Origin: Actinomycetota bacterium
GTDB taxonomy: Bacteria > Actinomycetota > Thermoleophilia > Gaiellales > F1-60-MAGs149
DNA length: 32,168 bases
Assembly: GCA_947478745.1 (NCBI GenBank)
Contig: CANJXE010000009.1
Location: 1-32,168, forward strand
Direction: 5' to 3'
Shown here piece after piece: positions 24,578-32,168 of this stretch. The notes beneath the pieces are model-generated. The model worked only from the letters and a program-made list of their open reading frames with translations. It did no database searches and was not told where the DNA came from. Every line of letters starts with the position of its first letter. Within the stretch, counting starts at the first letter, position 1. The translations under genes and the position numbers were made by a program.

Positions 24578-25504
24578 CTAGTAGGCGACAACGCGGCTGC
24601 CGCCCTCGGCAGCGAGGCGCTGCTCCTCGGCGCGATAGCTCGAGCGCACGAGGGGGCCGGCAAAGACGCTGCCGAAGCCGAGCTCCATGCCGGCCTCGCG
24701 GAAGCGGCGGAACGAGTCGAGCGGCACCCAGCGATCGAGCGGCAGGTGCTTCTCCGTCGGCTGCAGGTACTGCCCGATCGTGACGACGTCGACGTCGTGG
24801 GCGCGCAGGTCGCGCAGCGTCTCGATGACCTCGTCGTCGGTCTCGCCCATGCCGACGATGATGCCGCTCTTGGTCAGCAGCGGCCCGCGATCGGGGTAGT
24901 GCTCGATCCACAGCTCGCGGGCACGGCGCAAGATGTGCAGCGCGCGGTCGTAATCGCCCTTGATGCGCACCTTCGGCTGGATCCGGCGGACGGTCTCGAT
25001 GTTGTGGTTGTAGACGTGCGGCTCGGCCTCGAGCAGCGTCAGCATCCCCCGGTCCTCGTCGCCGAGGAAGTCGGGCACCAGCACCTCGACCTGCAGGTCG
25101 GGATTGCGGCGGCGCAGCGCGCGGATCGTCTGGGCCCAGTGCGCGGCACCGAGGTCCGGCAGGTCGTCGCGGTCCACGCTCGTCACGACGATGTGACGGA
25201 GCCCCATGCGCGCCGCGGCCGCAGCGATCTTGGCCGGCTCGAGCGGATCGATCTCCTCGCCGCGCTTGGCGCTGTTGACCGCGCAGTAGCGACAGGCGCG
25301 CGTGCAGGTGTCGCCGAGGATCTGGAAGGTCGCCGTGCCGCGGCCCCAGCACTCGCCGATGTTCGGGCAGCCGGCCTCCTCGCAGACGGTCGTGAGGCCG
25401 CCCTCGCGGACGATGCTGTCGAGCTCGGCGAAGCGCGAGCCGGGGCTCGCGGCGCGCACGCGCATCCAATCGGGCCGGTTCTTGGCTTCCGGGCCCCAGG
25501 GCAC
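24578..25504 (-). CDS. lipA: Lipoyl synthase
   Basis: 'CEEAGCPNIGECW' and radical-SAM 'CTRACRYC'; 'VYNHNIETV'. Confidence 0.97.
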   Translation of the reverse strand: MPWGPEAKNRPDWMRVRAASPGSRFAELDSIVREGGLTTVCEEAGCPNIGECWGRGTATFQILGDTCTRACRYCAVNSAKRGEEIDPLEPAKIAAAAARMGLRHIVVTSVDRDDLPDLGAAHWAQTIRALRRRNPDLQVEVLVPDFLGDEDRGMLTLLEAEPHVYNHNIETVRRIQPKVRIKGDYDRALHILRRARELWIEHYPDRGPLLTKSGIIVGMGETDDEVIETLRDLRAHDVDVVTIGQYLQPTEKHLPLDRWVPLDSFRRFREAGMELGFGSVFAGPLVRSSYRAEEQRLAAEGGSRVVAY

Positions 25505-25505
25505 G

Positions 25506-25865
25506 CTAGGCCTCCCGCAGCTCGAACAGCACGCCGTCGGGGTCGGCGAGACCCGTCACGCGCTTGCCGTCGGGCAGCTCGTTGACATCGTCGAGGAACG
25601 GCGCCTCGCGCTCGATCAGCTCGGCCAGCAACGCGTCGAAATCGTCGGCGACGATCGTGATGTAGAGCCCGGCCTCACCGAGCCAGGTCTTGCCGAGCTT
25701 GCGGCGCTTGGCCCCGCCCTCGACGACGAACTCCAGCTCGTCGCGGTGCGCGGTGAAGCCCATCTCGGTGACGTTGTCGACACGGCAGCCGAGCTGCTGC
25801 TCGTAGAAGTGGCGGGAGCGCGGAAGATCGCTCGCGAAGATGGTGAAGCGGTAGCCGGTGATCAT
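25506..25865 (-). CDS. VOC (glyoxalase/bleomycin-resistance) superfamily protein
   Basis: 'YRFTIFASDLPRSRHFYEQQLGCRVDN...GLYITIVADDFDALLAELIEREAPF...GLADPDGVLFELREA'; overlaps lipB stop by 4 bp. Confidence 0.88.
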   Translation of the reverse strand: MITGYRFTIFASDLPRSRHFYEQQLGCRVDNVTEMGFTAHRDELEFVVEGGAKRRKLGKTWLGEAGLYITIVADDFDALLAELIEREAPFLDDVNELPDGKRVTGLADPDGVLFELREA

Positions 25866-26542
25866 GAGGGCAGCAACTCCCAGGTTCGGTTGAAGCGCTC
25901 GCCGAGGCGCTCGAGCAGGACGGGCTGCGCGTCGGCGCGCGTGATCGGGCGGCCGGCCTCGATCGATGCGGTCGTGTAGCGCGTCTCCTGCAGGCCGCAG
26001 CCGACGAAGAGGTCGAACGGCTCGAGGTCGCAGTCGAGGTTGATGGCGAAGCCGTGCGTCGTGATCCACGAGGCGACGTGCACGCCGATCGAGGCGATCT
26101 TGCGATCCTCGACCCAGACGCCGGTGTGCTCCTCGCCCTCGCGCGCCTCGGCATTGATGCCGAGATCACCGAGCGCGTCGATCATCGCGCCCTCGAGCAT
26201 CTCGACGTAGGCCCGCAGATCGCGGCCCATCGCGGACAGGTCGAGGATCGGATAGCCGACCAGCTGGCCGGGCCCGTGGTACGTGGCGCGGCCACCACGG
26301 GCGACCTCGACGACCGGGATGCCGCGCTGCTCGAGCAGCGCAGGGTGCGGAAGCTCCGTGGCGACGTCCGTCCGGGTGCCGAGCGTGACGACGGGCTCAT
26401 GCTCGAGGAGCATCAGGACGTCGGCAATGGCCTGCTGGGAACGGGCGCCGGCGAGGTTCTCCATCAGCTGGAGCCCCTCGTCGTAGGGCGTCAGCCCCGG
26501 CAGATCCATCAGGTAGGCCGCGGTGGCGGCGGTGGCGCTCAC
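25862..26542 (-). CDS. lipB: Octanoyltransferase (lipoyl(octanoyl) transferase)
   Basis: 'RGGRATYHGPGQLVGYPILDL', 'GVWVEDRKIASIGVHVASWITTHGFAINLDCDL'. Confidence 0.96.
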   Translation of the reverse strand: MSATAATAAYLMDLPGLTPYDEGLQLMENLAGARSQQAIADVLMLLEHEPVVTLGTRTDVATELPHPALLEQRGIPVVEVARGGRATYHGPGQLVGYPILDLSAMGRDLRAYVEMLEGAMIDALGDLGINAEAREGEEHTGVWVEDRKIASIGVHVASWITTHGFAINLDCDLEPFDLFVGCGLQETRYTTASIEAGRPITRADAQPVLLERLGERFNRTWELLPS

Positions 26543-27948
26543 GCCCCGTACGCCTCCTCGTCCCAGCTCTCGAGGTTCTGCTTGACCTGTGCCATGAACT
26601 GCGACGCGTAGGCGCCGTCGATCAGGCGATGGTCGAAGCTGAGGGAGATGTACATCATCGGGCGGATCGCGATCGCCTCCGAGCCCTCGGGGCCCTGGAT
26701 GACCATCGGCCGGCGCACGATGGCACCGGTATCGAGGATGCCGACCTGGCCGACCGGGATGATCGGCGTGCCGTACAGCGAGCCGAACACGCCCGGATTG
26801 GTGATCGTGAACGTGCCGCCCATCAGGTCGTCGATGCCGAGCTTCTTGGAGCGTCCGCGCACCGCGAAGTCGGCGACGGCCTGCGCCAGACCGAGCAGGT
26901 TGAGCGACTCGGCGTTCTTGATCGACGGCACGAGCAGGCCCTTACCGTCATCGACGGCGACGGCCATGCCCAGGTTGACGTAGCGCTTGATGACGGCGTC
27001 GCCGGTGCGGACCTCGGCGTTCATCCACGGCCACAGCGCGAGCGCATCGACGGTGGCGCGCATGATGAACGGCAGGAACGACAGGTTGACGCCGTGGTTC
27101 GCCTTGAACTTGGGCTTCAGCTTGCCGCGGATCTCCGTGACGCGACCGAGGTCGACCTCCCACACCTGCGTGACATGGGCGGCGGTGTTGATCGACTCGC
27201 GCATGTGCTTCGCCGTGACCTGACGGACGCGGGAGAACGTGTAGATCTCCTCGCCGGCGCCTGCGGCGGCCGGTTCTGCGGCTGCAGCCGGAGCGGCCGG
27301 AGCGGCCGGCGTGACCGGAGCCGCGGGTACCGGCACGGCGATCGGGGCCACCACGACGGGCGCGGGCGGCGCAACCGCCGTGGGCTCGGAGGACGGCGCT
27401 GCGAGCGCGCCACCGGAGGCACGGGCCGCGAGGGCGTTCTCGACGTCCTTCTTGGTGACGCGGCCACCACGGCCGCTGCCGGTGATCTGCGTGATCTCGA
27501 GGCCGTGCTCGACCAGCATGCGCGCGACGACCGGCGAGACGAAGGCACGGCCCTCGCCATCCTCGATCGAGGCGATCGGCGCAGGCGCAGCAGCCGGCGG
27601 TGCGGCGGCAACGGGCGCCGGAGCGGCCGCGACCGGGGCGGCGACGACGGGCTCGGGCGCGGCGGCGACAGGCGCAGCGGCCGTCGGCGTGGCCGAGAGG
27701 TCCGTGGAGAGCACGGCGATGCGCGTGCCGACCTCGACGGTCACTCCCTCGGCGACGAGGATTTCGATGACGACGCCGGTGGCCGGCGACGGCACCTCGG
27801 TATCGACCTTGTCGGTCGAGATCTCGACGATCGTCTCGTCGGATTGGACCGTCTCGCCGACCTGCTTCAGCCACCGCGAGATCGTTCCCTCGGTCACGCT
27901 GGACCCCATCTGGGGCATTACAACATCAATCGTGCTCGCGACAGCCAT
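26539..27948 (-). CDS. Dihydrolipoamide acyltransferase (E2) of a 2-oxoacid dehydrogenase complex
   Basis: Lipoyl domain 'VEISTDKVDTEVPSPATG', E3-binding domain 'FVSPVVARMLVEHGLEITQITGSGRGGRVTKKDV', catalytic 'SFDHRLIDGAYASQFM'. Confidence 0.95.
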   Translation of the reverse strand: MAVASTIDVVMPQMGSSVTEGTISRWLKQVGETVQSDETIVEISTDKVDTEVPSPATGVVIEILVAEGVTVEVGTRIAVLSTDLSATPTAAAPVAAAPEPVVAAPVAAAPAPVAAAPPAAAPAPIASIEDGEGRAFVSPVVARMLVEHGLEITQITGSGRGGRVTKKDVENALAARASGGALAAPSSEPTAVAPPAPVVVAPIAVPVPAAPVTPAAPAAPAAAAEPAAAGAGEEIYTFSRVRQVTAKHMRESINTAAHVTQVWEVDLGRVTEIRGKLKPKFKANHGVNLSFLPFIMRATVDALALWPWMNAEVRTGDAVIKRYVNLGMAVAVDDGKGLLVPSIKNAESLNLLGLAQAVADFAVRGRSKKLGIDDLMGGTFTITNPGVFGSLYGTPIIPVGQVGILDTGAIVRRPMVIQGPEGSEAIAIRPMMYISLSFDHRLIDGAYASQFMAQVKQNLESWDEEAYGA

Positions 27949-28055
27949 CGCAGGACCTCCGTAGGGGGCGAAGCGGCGTTTGGCTGAACCCTAGCGCCCC
28001 TTCTGCCGGACCGCAGAATGCAGCCGCCCCGGGCCGTTTGCCGAATACTCTGCAT

Positions 28056-28946
28056 ATGTCCGAAGTCGCGCAGATGGTTGGGGTCACGAAGCGCTTCGGC
28101 GACTTCGCCGCGCTCGACGCGATCCACCTGACCGTCTCGCCAGGCGAGATCCGCGGCTTTCTGGGCCCCAACGGGGCCGGCAAGACGACGGCGATGCGGA
28201 TCCTCGTCGGCCTGCTGCACAGCACCGAGGGCGAGACCCGCGTCTTTGGCGGCGACCCCTGGTCGCAGCCCGAGGTGCGCGCCGACATCGGCTTCCTGCC
28301 CTCCGATCCGGGCTTCTACGGCCGCATGACCGGCAAGGCGCTGCTCGACCACTTCGCCGCCCTGTCCCGCCGCGAGCCGGTGCTCCGCGAGCACGCCTGC
28401 ACCCACCTGCGCATGAGCGACGCCGACCTCAAGCGGCAGGTGCGTCACTACTCCAAGGGCATGCGCCAGAAGCTCGGCGTCCTGCAGGCCGTCCAGCACG
28501 ATCCGCAGCTCCTGATCCTCGACGAGCCCGGCGAGGGCCTCGACCCGCTCGTCCTCAACGGGCTGATCGCGCTGCTGCGCGAGCGCCGCGACGCGGGCCG
28601 CGCGATCCTCTTCTCGAGCCACGTGCTGGCCGAGGTCGAGGCGCTCTGCGACCAGGTCACGATGATCCGCGCGGGTCGCATCATCGGCGAGGGCACGATC
28701 AGCGAGCTCGCCCAGCATCGCGCCCGCCAGGTCGTCGTCGATCTGGCGGACCCCGCGCTGGAGATCCACCTGGCGGGGGGCGAGCTGATCGACAGCACGG
28801 GCGCCCGCCGCACGTTCTCGCACCACGGTCCGATCCAGCCATTGCTGGCGGAGCTCGCGGCGCTGCCCGCGCTGGACGTGAAGATCCAGGAGGCCTCGCT
28901 CGACGAGGTCTTCATGGAGTACTACGGCGATGCGGAGCACGCATGA
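28056..28946 (+). CDS. ABC transporter ATP-binding protein
   Basis: Walker A 'GPNGAGKTTAM', 'YSKGMRQKLGVLQAVQHDPQLLILDEPGEGLDPL'. Confidence 0.95.
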   Translation: MSEVAQMVGVTKRFGDFAALDAIHLTVSPGEIRGFLGPNGAGKTTAMRILVGLLHSTEGETRVFGGDPWSQPEVRADIGFLPSDPGFYGRMTGKALLDHFAALSRREPVLREHACTHLRMSDADLKRQVRHYSKGMRQKLGVLQAVQHDPQLLILDEPGEGLDPLVLNGLIALLRERRDAGRAILFSSHVLAEVEALCDQVTMIRAGRIIGEGTISELAQHRARQVVVDLADPALEIHLAGGELIDSTGARRTFSHHGPIQPLLAELAALPALDVKIQEASLDEVFMEYYGDAEHA

Positions 28947-29740
28947 GCGGCCCGCTGATCCACCGCCTGATCGCGGAGCAGCGCGTGCGGCTGCCGCTCG
29001 AGTTCCTGTTCGTGACGCTCTGGGGCTTCCTGCTCGTGGCGCTGTTCGCGACGTCATCGACGTTCAATGCCATGCTCGAGCAGCAGGCGCAGCTGCTCGG
29101 CCCGGTCTACAAGCTGATGGACCTCGATCCGCTCGCCCAGTGGGCGTCGATCGGCGTGCAGCACCCGCTGTTCTACGTCGGCGGCGGCCTGTTCGCCATC
29201 GGCCTCGGCGTGCGCGCGATCGCGGGCGAGCTCGAGGACGGCTCGCTGGCGCTGGCGATCACGCGCCCGATCTCGCGCCGCAGCTGGTTCCTCTCGCACG
29301 TCGCCGTGATGGTGCCGGGGTCGATCCTGCTCGGCGTGATGTATGGCGTCGGGTGCCTCGTTGCGGCGCTGCTGACCTCGCCCACGGGCCACCTGCACGC
29401 GACGTGGATGCTGCTCGCCGGCGGCGAGGCCGGCCTGGTCCTGCTGTCGTTCGGCGCGATGGCGCTGATGTTCTCGTCGTTCGCCTCCGAGCGGGGCCGC
29501 GCTCTGGCCTGGTCGGTCGGCGCGCTCGTCGTGATGTACGCGCTCAGCTACCTGCTGCCGCTGTGGTCGGTCGCGGAGAACGCCGCCAAGCTGACGCCGT
29601 TTGGCTGGTTCCGTCCGGGCGACCTGATCCAGCACGGCACGATTCCGTGGGGCGACGTGCTCGCCCTGGTGCTCTTCTCGCTGGTGCCGCTCAGCGTGGC
29701 TGCTTGGCAGTTCGCGCGCCGTGACCTCGCGGGCGGCTGA
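28943..29740 (+). CDS. ABC-2 type transporter permease
   Basis: Multi-TM; overlaps ATPase stop by 4 bp; 'GELEDGSLALAITRPISRRSWFLSHV' typical of ABC-2 permeases. Confidence 0.88.
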   Translation: MSGPLIHRLIAEQRVRLPLEFLFVTLWGFLLVALFATSSTFNAMLEQQAQLLGPVYKLMDLDPLAQWASIGVQHPLFYVGGGLFAIGLGVRAIAGELEDGSLALAITRPISRRSWFLSHVAVMVPGSILLGVMYGVGCLVAALLTSPTGHLHATWMLLAGGEAGLVLLSFGAMALMFSSFASERGRALAWSVGALVVMYALSYLLPLWSVAENAAKLTPFGWFRPGDLIQHGTIPWGDVLALVLFSLVPLSVAAWQFARRDLAGG

Positions 29741-29978
29741 CCTCAGGCGCACGCAGCGGACCGCGCCGGGTGCGCGCCCGACCGGGACCGGGGCGCCACG
29801 GGCGCGGACGCAGCCGGCTACCGCCGTCGCCGTCGTCGGACTCCTCAACGTCGTCCTCATCCTTGCCCAGCATCATCCACGTCACGAAGCCGAACAGGCC
29901 GAGGCCGAGCAGGAGATGCATGCCACCGAAGATCACGAAGAGCCAGCCCATGCGGAGCATCGTTGGCCGGGGTGGCAT
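29691..29978 (-). CDS. Small membrane protein with acidic then Arg/Pro-rich tail
   Basis: 'MGWLFVIFGGMHLLLGLGLFGFVTWMMLGKDEDDVEESDDGD...'; convergent 50-bp overlap with permease 3' end. Start uncertain (internal Met codons). Confidence 0.55.
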   Translation of the reverse strand: MPPRPTMLRMGWLFVIFGGMHLLLGLGLFGFVTWMMLGKDEDDVEESDDGDGGSRLRPRPWRPGPGRARTRRGPLRAPEVSRPRGHGARTAKQPR

Positions 29979-30057
29979 CGGAAGTCAAGGCGGGAGGCGT
30001 CCGAAAGGTGATTGCCCCCAGTCCTGGCCGCGGATCGGCCGCATGGTGCAGCCTCTC

Positions 30058-30108
30058 GGTGGATCAACGTTGCTTGGGGGTCTGACCCCTCAGCAACGTT
30101 GATCCACC
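30058..30108. repeat. 51-bp near-perfect palindrome (16-bp perfect outer arms, GGGGTC-T-GACCCC core)
   Basis: ggtggatcaacgttgc (30058-30073) / gcaacgttgatccacc (30093-30108); core 30077-30089. Confidence 0.95.
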
Positions 30109-30114
30109 TACGCT
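30109..30114 (+). promoter_or_regulatory. Putative -10 TACGCT of the zinc-ribbon gene (6 nt to ATG)
   Basis: TACGCT-ctcggc-ATG(30121); directly abuts the palindrome. Confidence 0.55.
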
Positions 30115-30120
30115 CTCGGC

Positions 30121-30426
30121 ATGGACAAGGACGACAAGCGACGCGTCCTGGGCGACGCGATCATCCTCTGCGGCACCTGCGGCTTCGCCAAGCGCTACAT
30201 GGAGCTGGAGGGACCGCCGGACGATCTTGACAACTGCCCCGACTGCGGCAGCGCGATGATCAAGGACTGCCCCGCGTGCCACGCGCCGATGCGGTCGATC
30301 ATGCAGGTTGACTGCCGCGTGTGCGGCGAGCCGATCCGCGAGGGCGAGCTGTTCGGCGTGCCGATCCGCCGCAAGGCAGAGCCGCGCGACAAGGGCCCGG
30401 TCCAGCTGCCCACCGACGACGACTGA
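30121..30426 (+). CDS. Zinc-ribbon protein with four CxxC/CxxC-like knuckles
   Basis: 'CGTC', 'CPDC', 'CPAC', 'CRVC' in 101 aa. Confidence 0.82.
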   Translation: MDKDDKRRVLGDAIILCGTCGFAKRYMELEGPPDDLDNCPDCGSAMIKDCPACHAPMRSIMQVDCRVCGEPIREGELFGVPIRRKAEPRDKGPVQLPTDDD

Positions 30427-30530
30427 CCAGCGCACCAGCAGCTCGGAACCACCGGGGCACCGCCCCCCGACCGCCGATCACCGGTTCTCCGTGTTGCATA
30501 CCGCCGACGCGGGACGCTGGCGACAGCGCG

Positions 30531-31769
30531 TCACCTGATGCCGAGCACGCGCCTGACTGCCCGGCGGACTGTCGGTGTCTCGAGCCGCGGCCGGAGCCCG
30601 CTCGGGACGTGCACCCACACTGACGGAAGCCAGATGTCGACAAGCGCGCGACGCGGTCGGAGCGACGCGTCTTCGATCTCGTTGATCGCTTGATCGGCAC
30701 GATTGCGCACATCCCATGTGCCGGGCCTGCGCTCGACCCACGGCCGCAGGGCCGACCACGGCCGCAGGTACAGCGCATACTGGAGATCTCGCGGATACAT
30801 GTGGACGATCGTGCCCCCCCGACTCCCAAGATGCGGACGCACCGGCTCCGCTGGCGGTGCCGGAGCCGACATCAGCGCCGCCCAGTCCACCCCCAGTCGC
30901 GGACCGTGCTGATGCCAGACGTTCGGACGGCAGTCGACCTCGAACAGGAGATGCTCCGGCACACCCGGCGAGCGGATGAATGCGGTGCTGGCGAAGCCGT
31001 GGAGGCCGGCCATCGTGCCCACAAGCTGCAGCGCCTCGACGAAATCGAGGCTCGGCGGATCGCAGTAGCGACGGACGCGCGAAGGGCCAAACCGTCGCAC
31101 TCCGTCGATCACCTCGGAGTAGAGCCAGCCCACCAGCCTGCCCTGCCGGAACAGGGCTTCGACGGACACCTCCTGCCCCTCGACCGCCTCCTGCACGATG
31201 ACGGGGAACCACTCCTCGGGGATGCTCCGAGCCCAGCCCTGCGGACGACTCCGCACGACGCGCAGAGCTCCACCGCCCCCGCCCGCATCGGCCTTTACGA
31301 ACACGGGGCTTGTCCAACCGGCCACGTCGGCGGCGAGCTCATCGCCGGATCGCGCCACGCGTGTCCGCGGCATGCGCGCACCGGCGGTATCGCACACCTC
31401 GAACTGCCCGACCTTGGAACCCAGCATCTTGAGCCCCACCTCCGCTCGTGCAGGGAGCATGGTCAACGTGATCTCGAGAGGCAGCGCGCTGTGGGCGAGC
31501 TCGGCCATCAGATCGTCGCTCGATACGATCGTCCACTCCGGGAGCGCCGCCAGCACGTCGGGTGCGGCGATCAGCGCCCTGCCGAAGCTGGCAGGATCGT
31601 CTGCCGATCCGATGGGAATGAAGCGATCGACGAAGGCGCTGCGACGAAAGGCGCTGTCGGGCAGTCCGATGGCTGTGATCGAGACGCCAGGACGGCGGAG
31701 GATCTCGGGAAGGCGCGCGGTCAGTCCCGGCTGAGCACCGACGATCGCGATGTCGAGCGTCCGCGGCAT
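30531..31769 (-). CDS. ATP-grasp superfamily enzyme (carbamoyl-phosphate-synthase-like/carboxylate-amine ligase fold)
   Basis: 'SPVFVKADAGGGGGALRVV', 'VIVQEAVEGQEVSVEALF', 'LLFEVDCRPNVWHQHG'. Confidence 0.78.
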   Translation of the reverse strand: MPRTLDIAIVGAQPGLTARLPEILRRPGVSITAIGLPDSAFRRSAFVDRFIPIGSADDPASFGRALIAAPDVLAALPEWTIVSSDDLMAELAHSALPLEITLTMLPARAEVGLKMLGSKVGQFEVCDTAGARMPRTRVARSGDELAADVAGWTSPVFVKADAGGGGGALRVVRSRPQGWARSIPEEWFPVIVQEAVEGQEVSVEALFRQGRLVGWLYSEVIDGVRRFGPSRVRRYCDPPSLDFVEALQLVGTMAGLHGFASTAFIRSPGVPEHLLFEVDCRPNVWHQHGPRLGVDWAALMSAPAPPAEPVRPHLGSRGGTIVHMYPRDLQYALYLRPWSALRPWVERRPGTWDVRNRADQAINEIEDASLRPRRALVDIWLPSVWVHVPSGLRPRLETPTVRRAVRRVLGIR

Positions 31770-31783
31770 ACGAGCTGCGACCG

Positions 31784-32168
31784 CTAGAGCATCACGTCGC
31801 CGCGGCCGATGCGGCCGAGGGCGGACGAATCCTCCTCGCCGTAGCCAGCCGCGATCAGCGCGTCCTGCCACTCGGCGACGAGGCGCGTCAGGCGCAGCTC
31901 GAGGCCGACGGCCTCGCCCTCGCTGATCGCGATGCCGAGGTCCTTGCGATGCAGGACCGTGCGGAAGCCCGCCGTGTACTCGTGCGAGAGGTACTTGGCG
32001 GAGCGCGAGCTGAGGATCCACGAGCCGGCAGCGCCTCCGGACAGCGCCTCCACGAGCTCCTCCATCGGCAGCCCCGCCTGCTCGGCGTAGGCCAGACCCT
32101 CGCCGACCGAGGCGTAGGTGCCGCTGATGATGATCTGGTTGACGGCCTTGGCGGCCTGCCCCGCACCC
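31784..32168 (-). CDS. 3-hydroxyisobutyrate dehydrogenase-family NAD(P)-dependent oxidoreductase, C-terminal part (truncated by window end)
   Basis: Minus-strand frame to window end reads 'GAGQAAKAVNQIIISGTYASVGEGLAYAEQAGLPMEELVEALSGGAAGSWILSSRS...HRKDLGIAISEGEAVGLELRLTRLV'. Confidence 0.88.
   Translation of the reverse strand, partial: GAGQAAKAVNQIIISGTYASVGEGLAYAEQAGLPMEELVEALSGGAAGSWILSSRSAKYLSHEYTAGFRTVLHRKDLGIAISEGEAVGLELRLTRLVAEWQDALIAAGYGEEDSSALGRIGRGDVML

Noticed and set aside
27240-27700. Apparent repetitive GC-rich tract in the E2 gene
   Set aside because: Encodes Ala/Pro-rich interdomain linkers expected in E2 lipoyl acyltransferases; not a mobile or tandem repeat element.
30454-30466. 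Short hairpin ggggc-acc-gcccc between convergent genes
   Set aside because: Only 5-bp arms and no U-tract; not distinguishable from chance in GC-rich DNA.
1-32168. tRNA/rRNA genes, CRISPR arrays, transposases, phage genes
   Set aside because: None recognised on reading the sequence; all longer regions are explained by coding genes. A tRNAscan/Infernal search would be needed to exclude small RNAs.

Overview
High-GC chromosomal window with about 35 tightly packed genes, many joined by 4-bp ATGA/GTGA start/stop overlaps. It looks actinobacterial, possibly Thermoleophilia-like; that is inferred from composition and gene content, not tested. Contents in order: LysE-type exporter C-terminus, DUF427 protein, M16 peptidase, amidohydrolase, MobA/MocA-like nucleotidyltransferase, 3-hydroxyacyl-CoA/carnitine dehydrogenase-like gene (-), SigR/RsrA-like sigma/anti-sigma pair (-), heme A synthase, O-antigen ligase-like protein, GT87-like membrane protein, histidine phosphatase, FadR-type regulator, rmlA-C-D-B operon running into nucS, a LuxR-type response regulator with an unusual double-length histidine kinase, cupredoxin lipoprotein, fabI (-), form-II coxSLM-type molybdenum hydroxylase operon (-), thrB, a lipoprotein (-), E2-lipB-VOC-lipA lipoylation operon (-), ABC-2 exporter, small membrane protein (-), zinc-ribbon protein, orphan ATP-grasp enzyme (-), and a partial HIBADH-like gene (-). 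No mobile element, CRISPR array, rRNA or tRNA was recognised. Most interesting observations: (1) a GGAAT-N18-GTT SigR-type site 9 nt upstream of an in-frame alternative ATG of the sigma gene, plus a second TACGCT -10 six nt from the downstream GTG, suggesting a two-promoter, two-isoform sigma switch; (2) a recurrent TANNNT-(6-7 nt)-start-codon arrangement suggesting many leaderless mRNAs, in two cases with the upstream gene's TAG stop forming the start of the -10 hexamer; (3) a 51-bp near-perfect palindrome abutting a -10 hexamer and a 30-bp perfect palindrome in a convergent intergenic gap; (4) a histidine kinase that appears to be an internal duplication with a degenerate first half.
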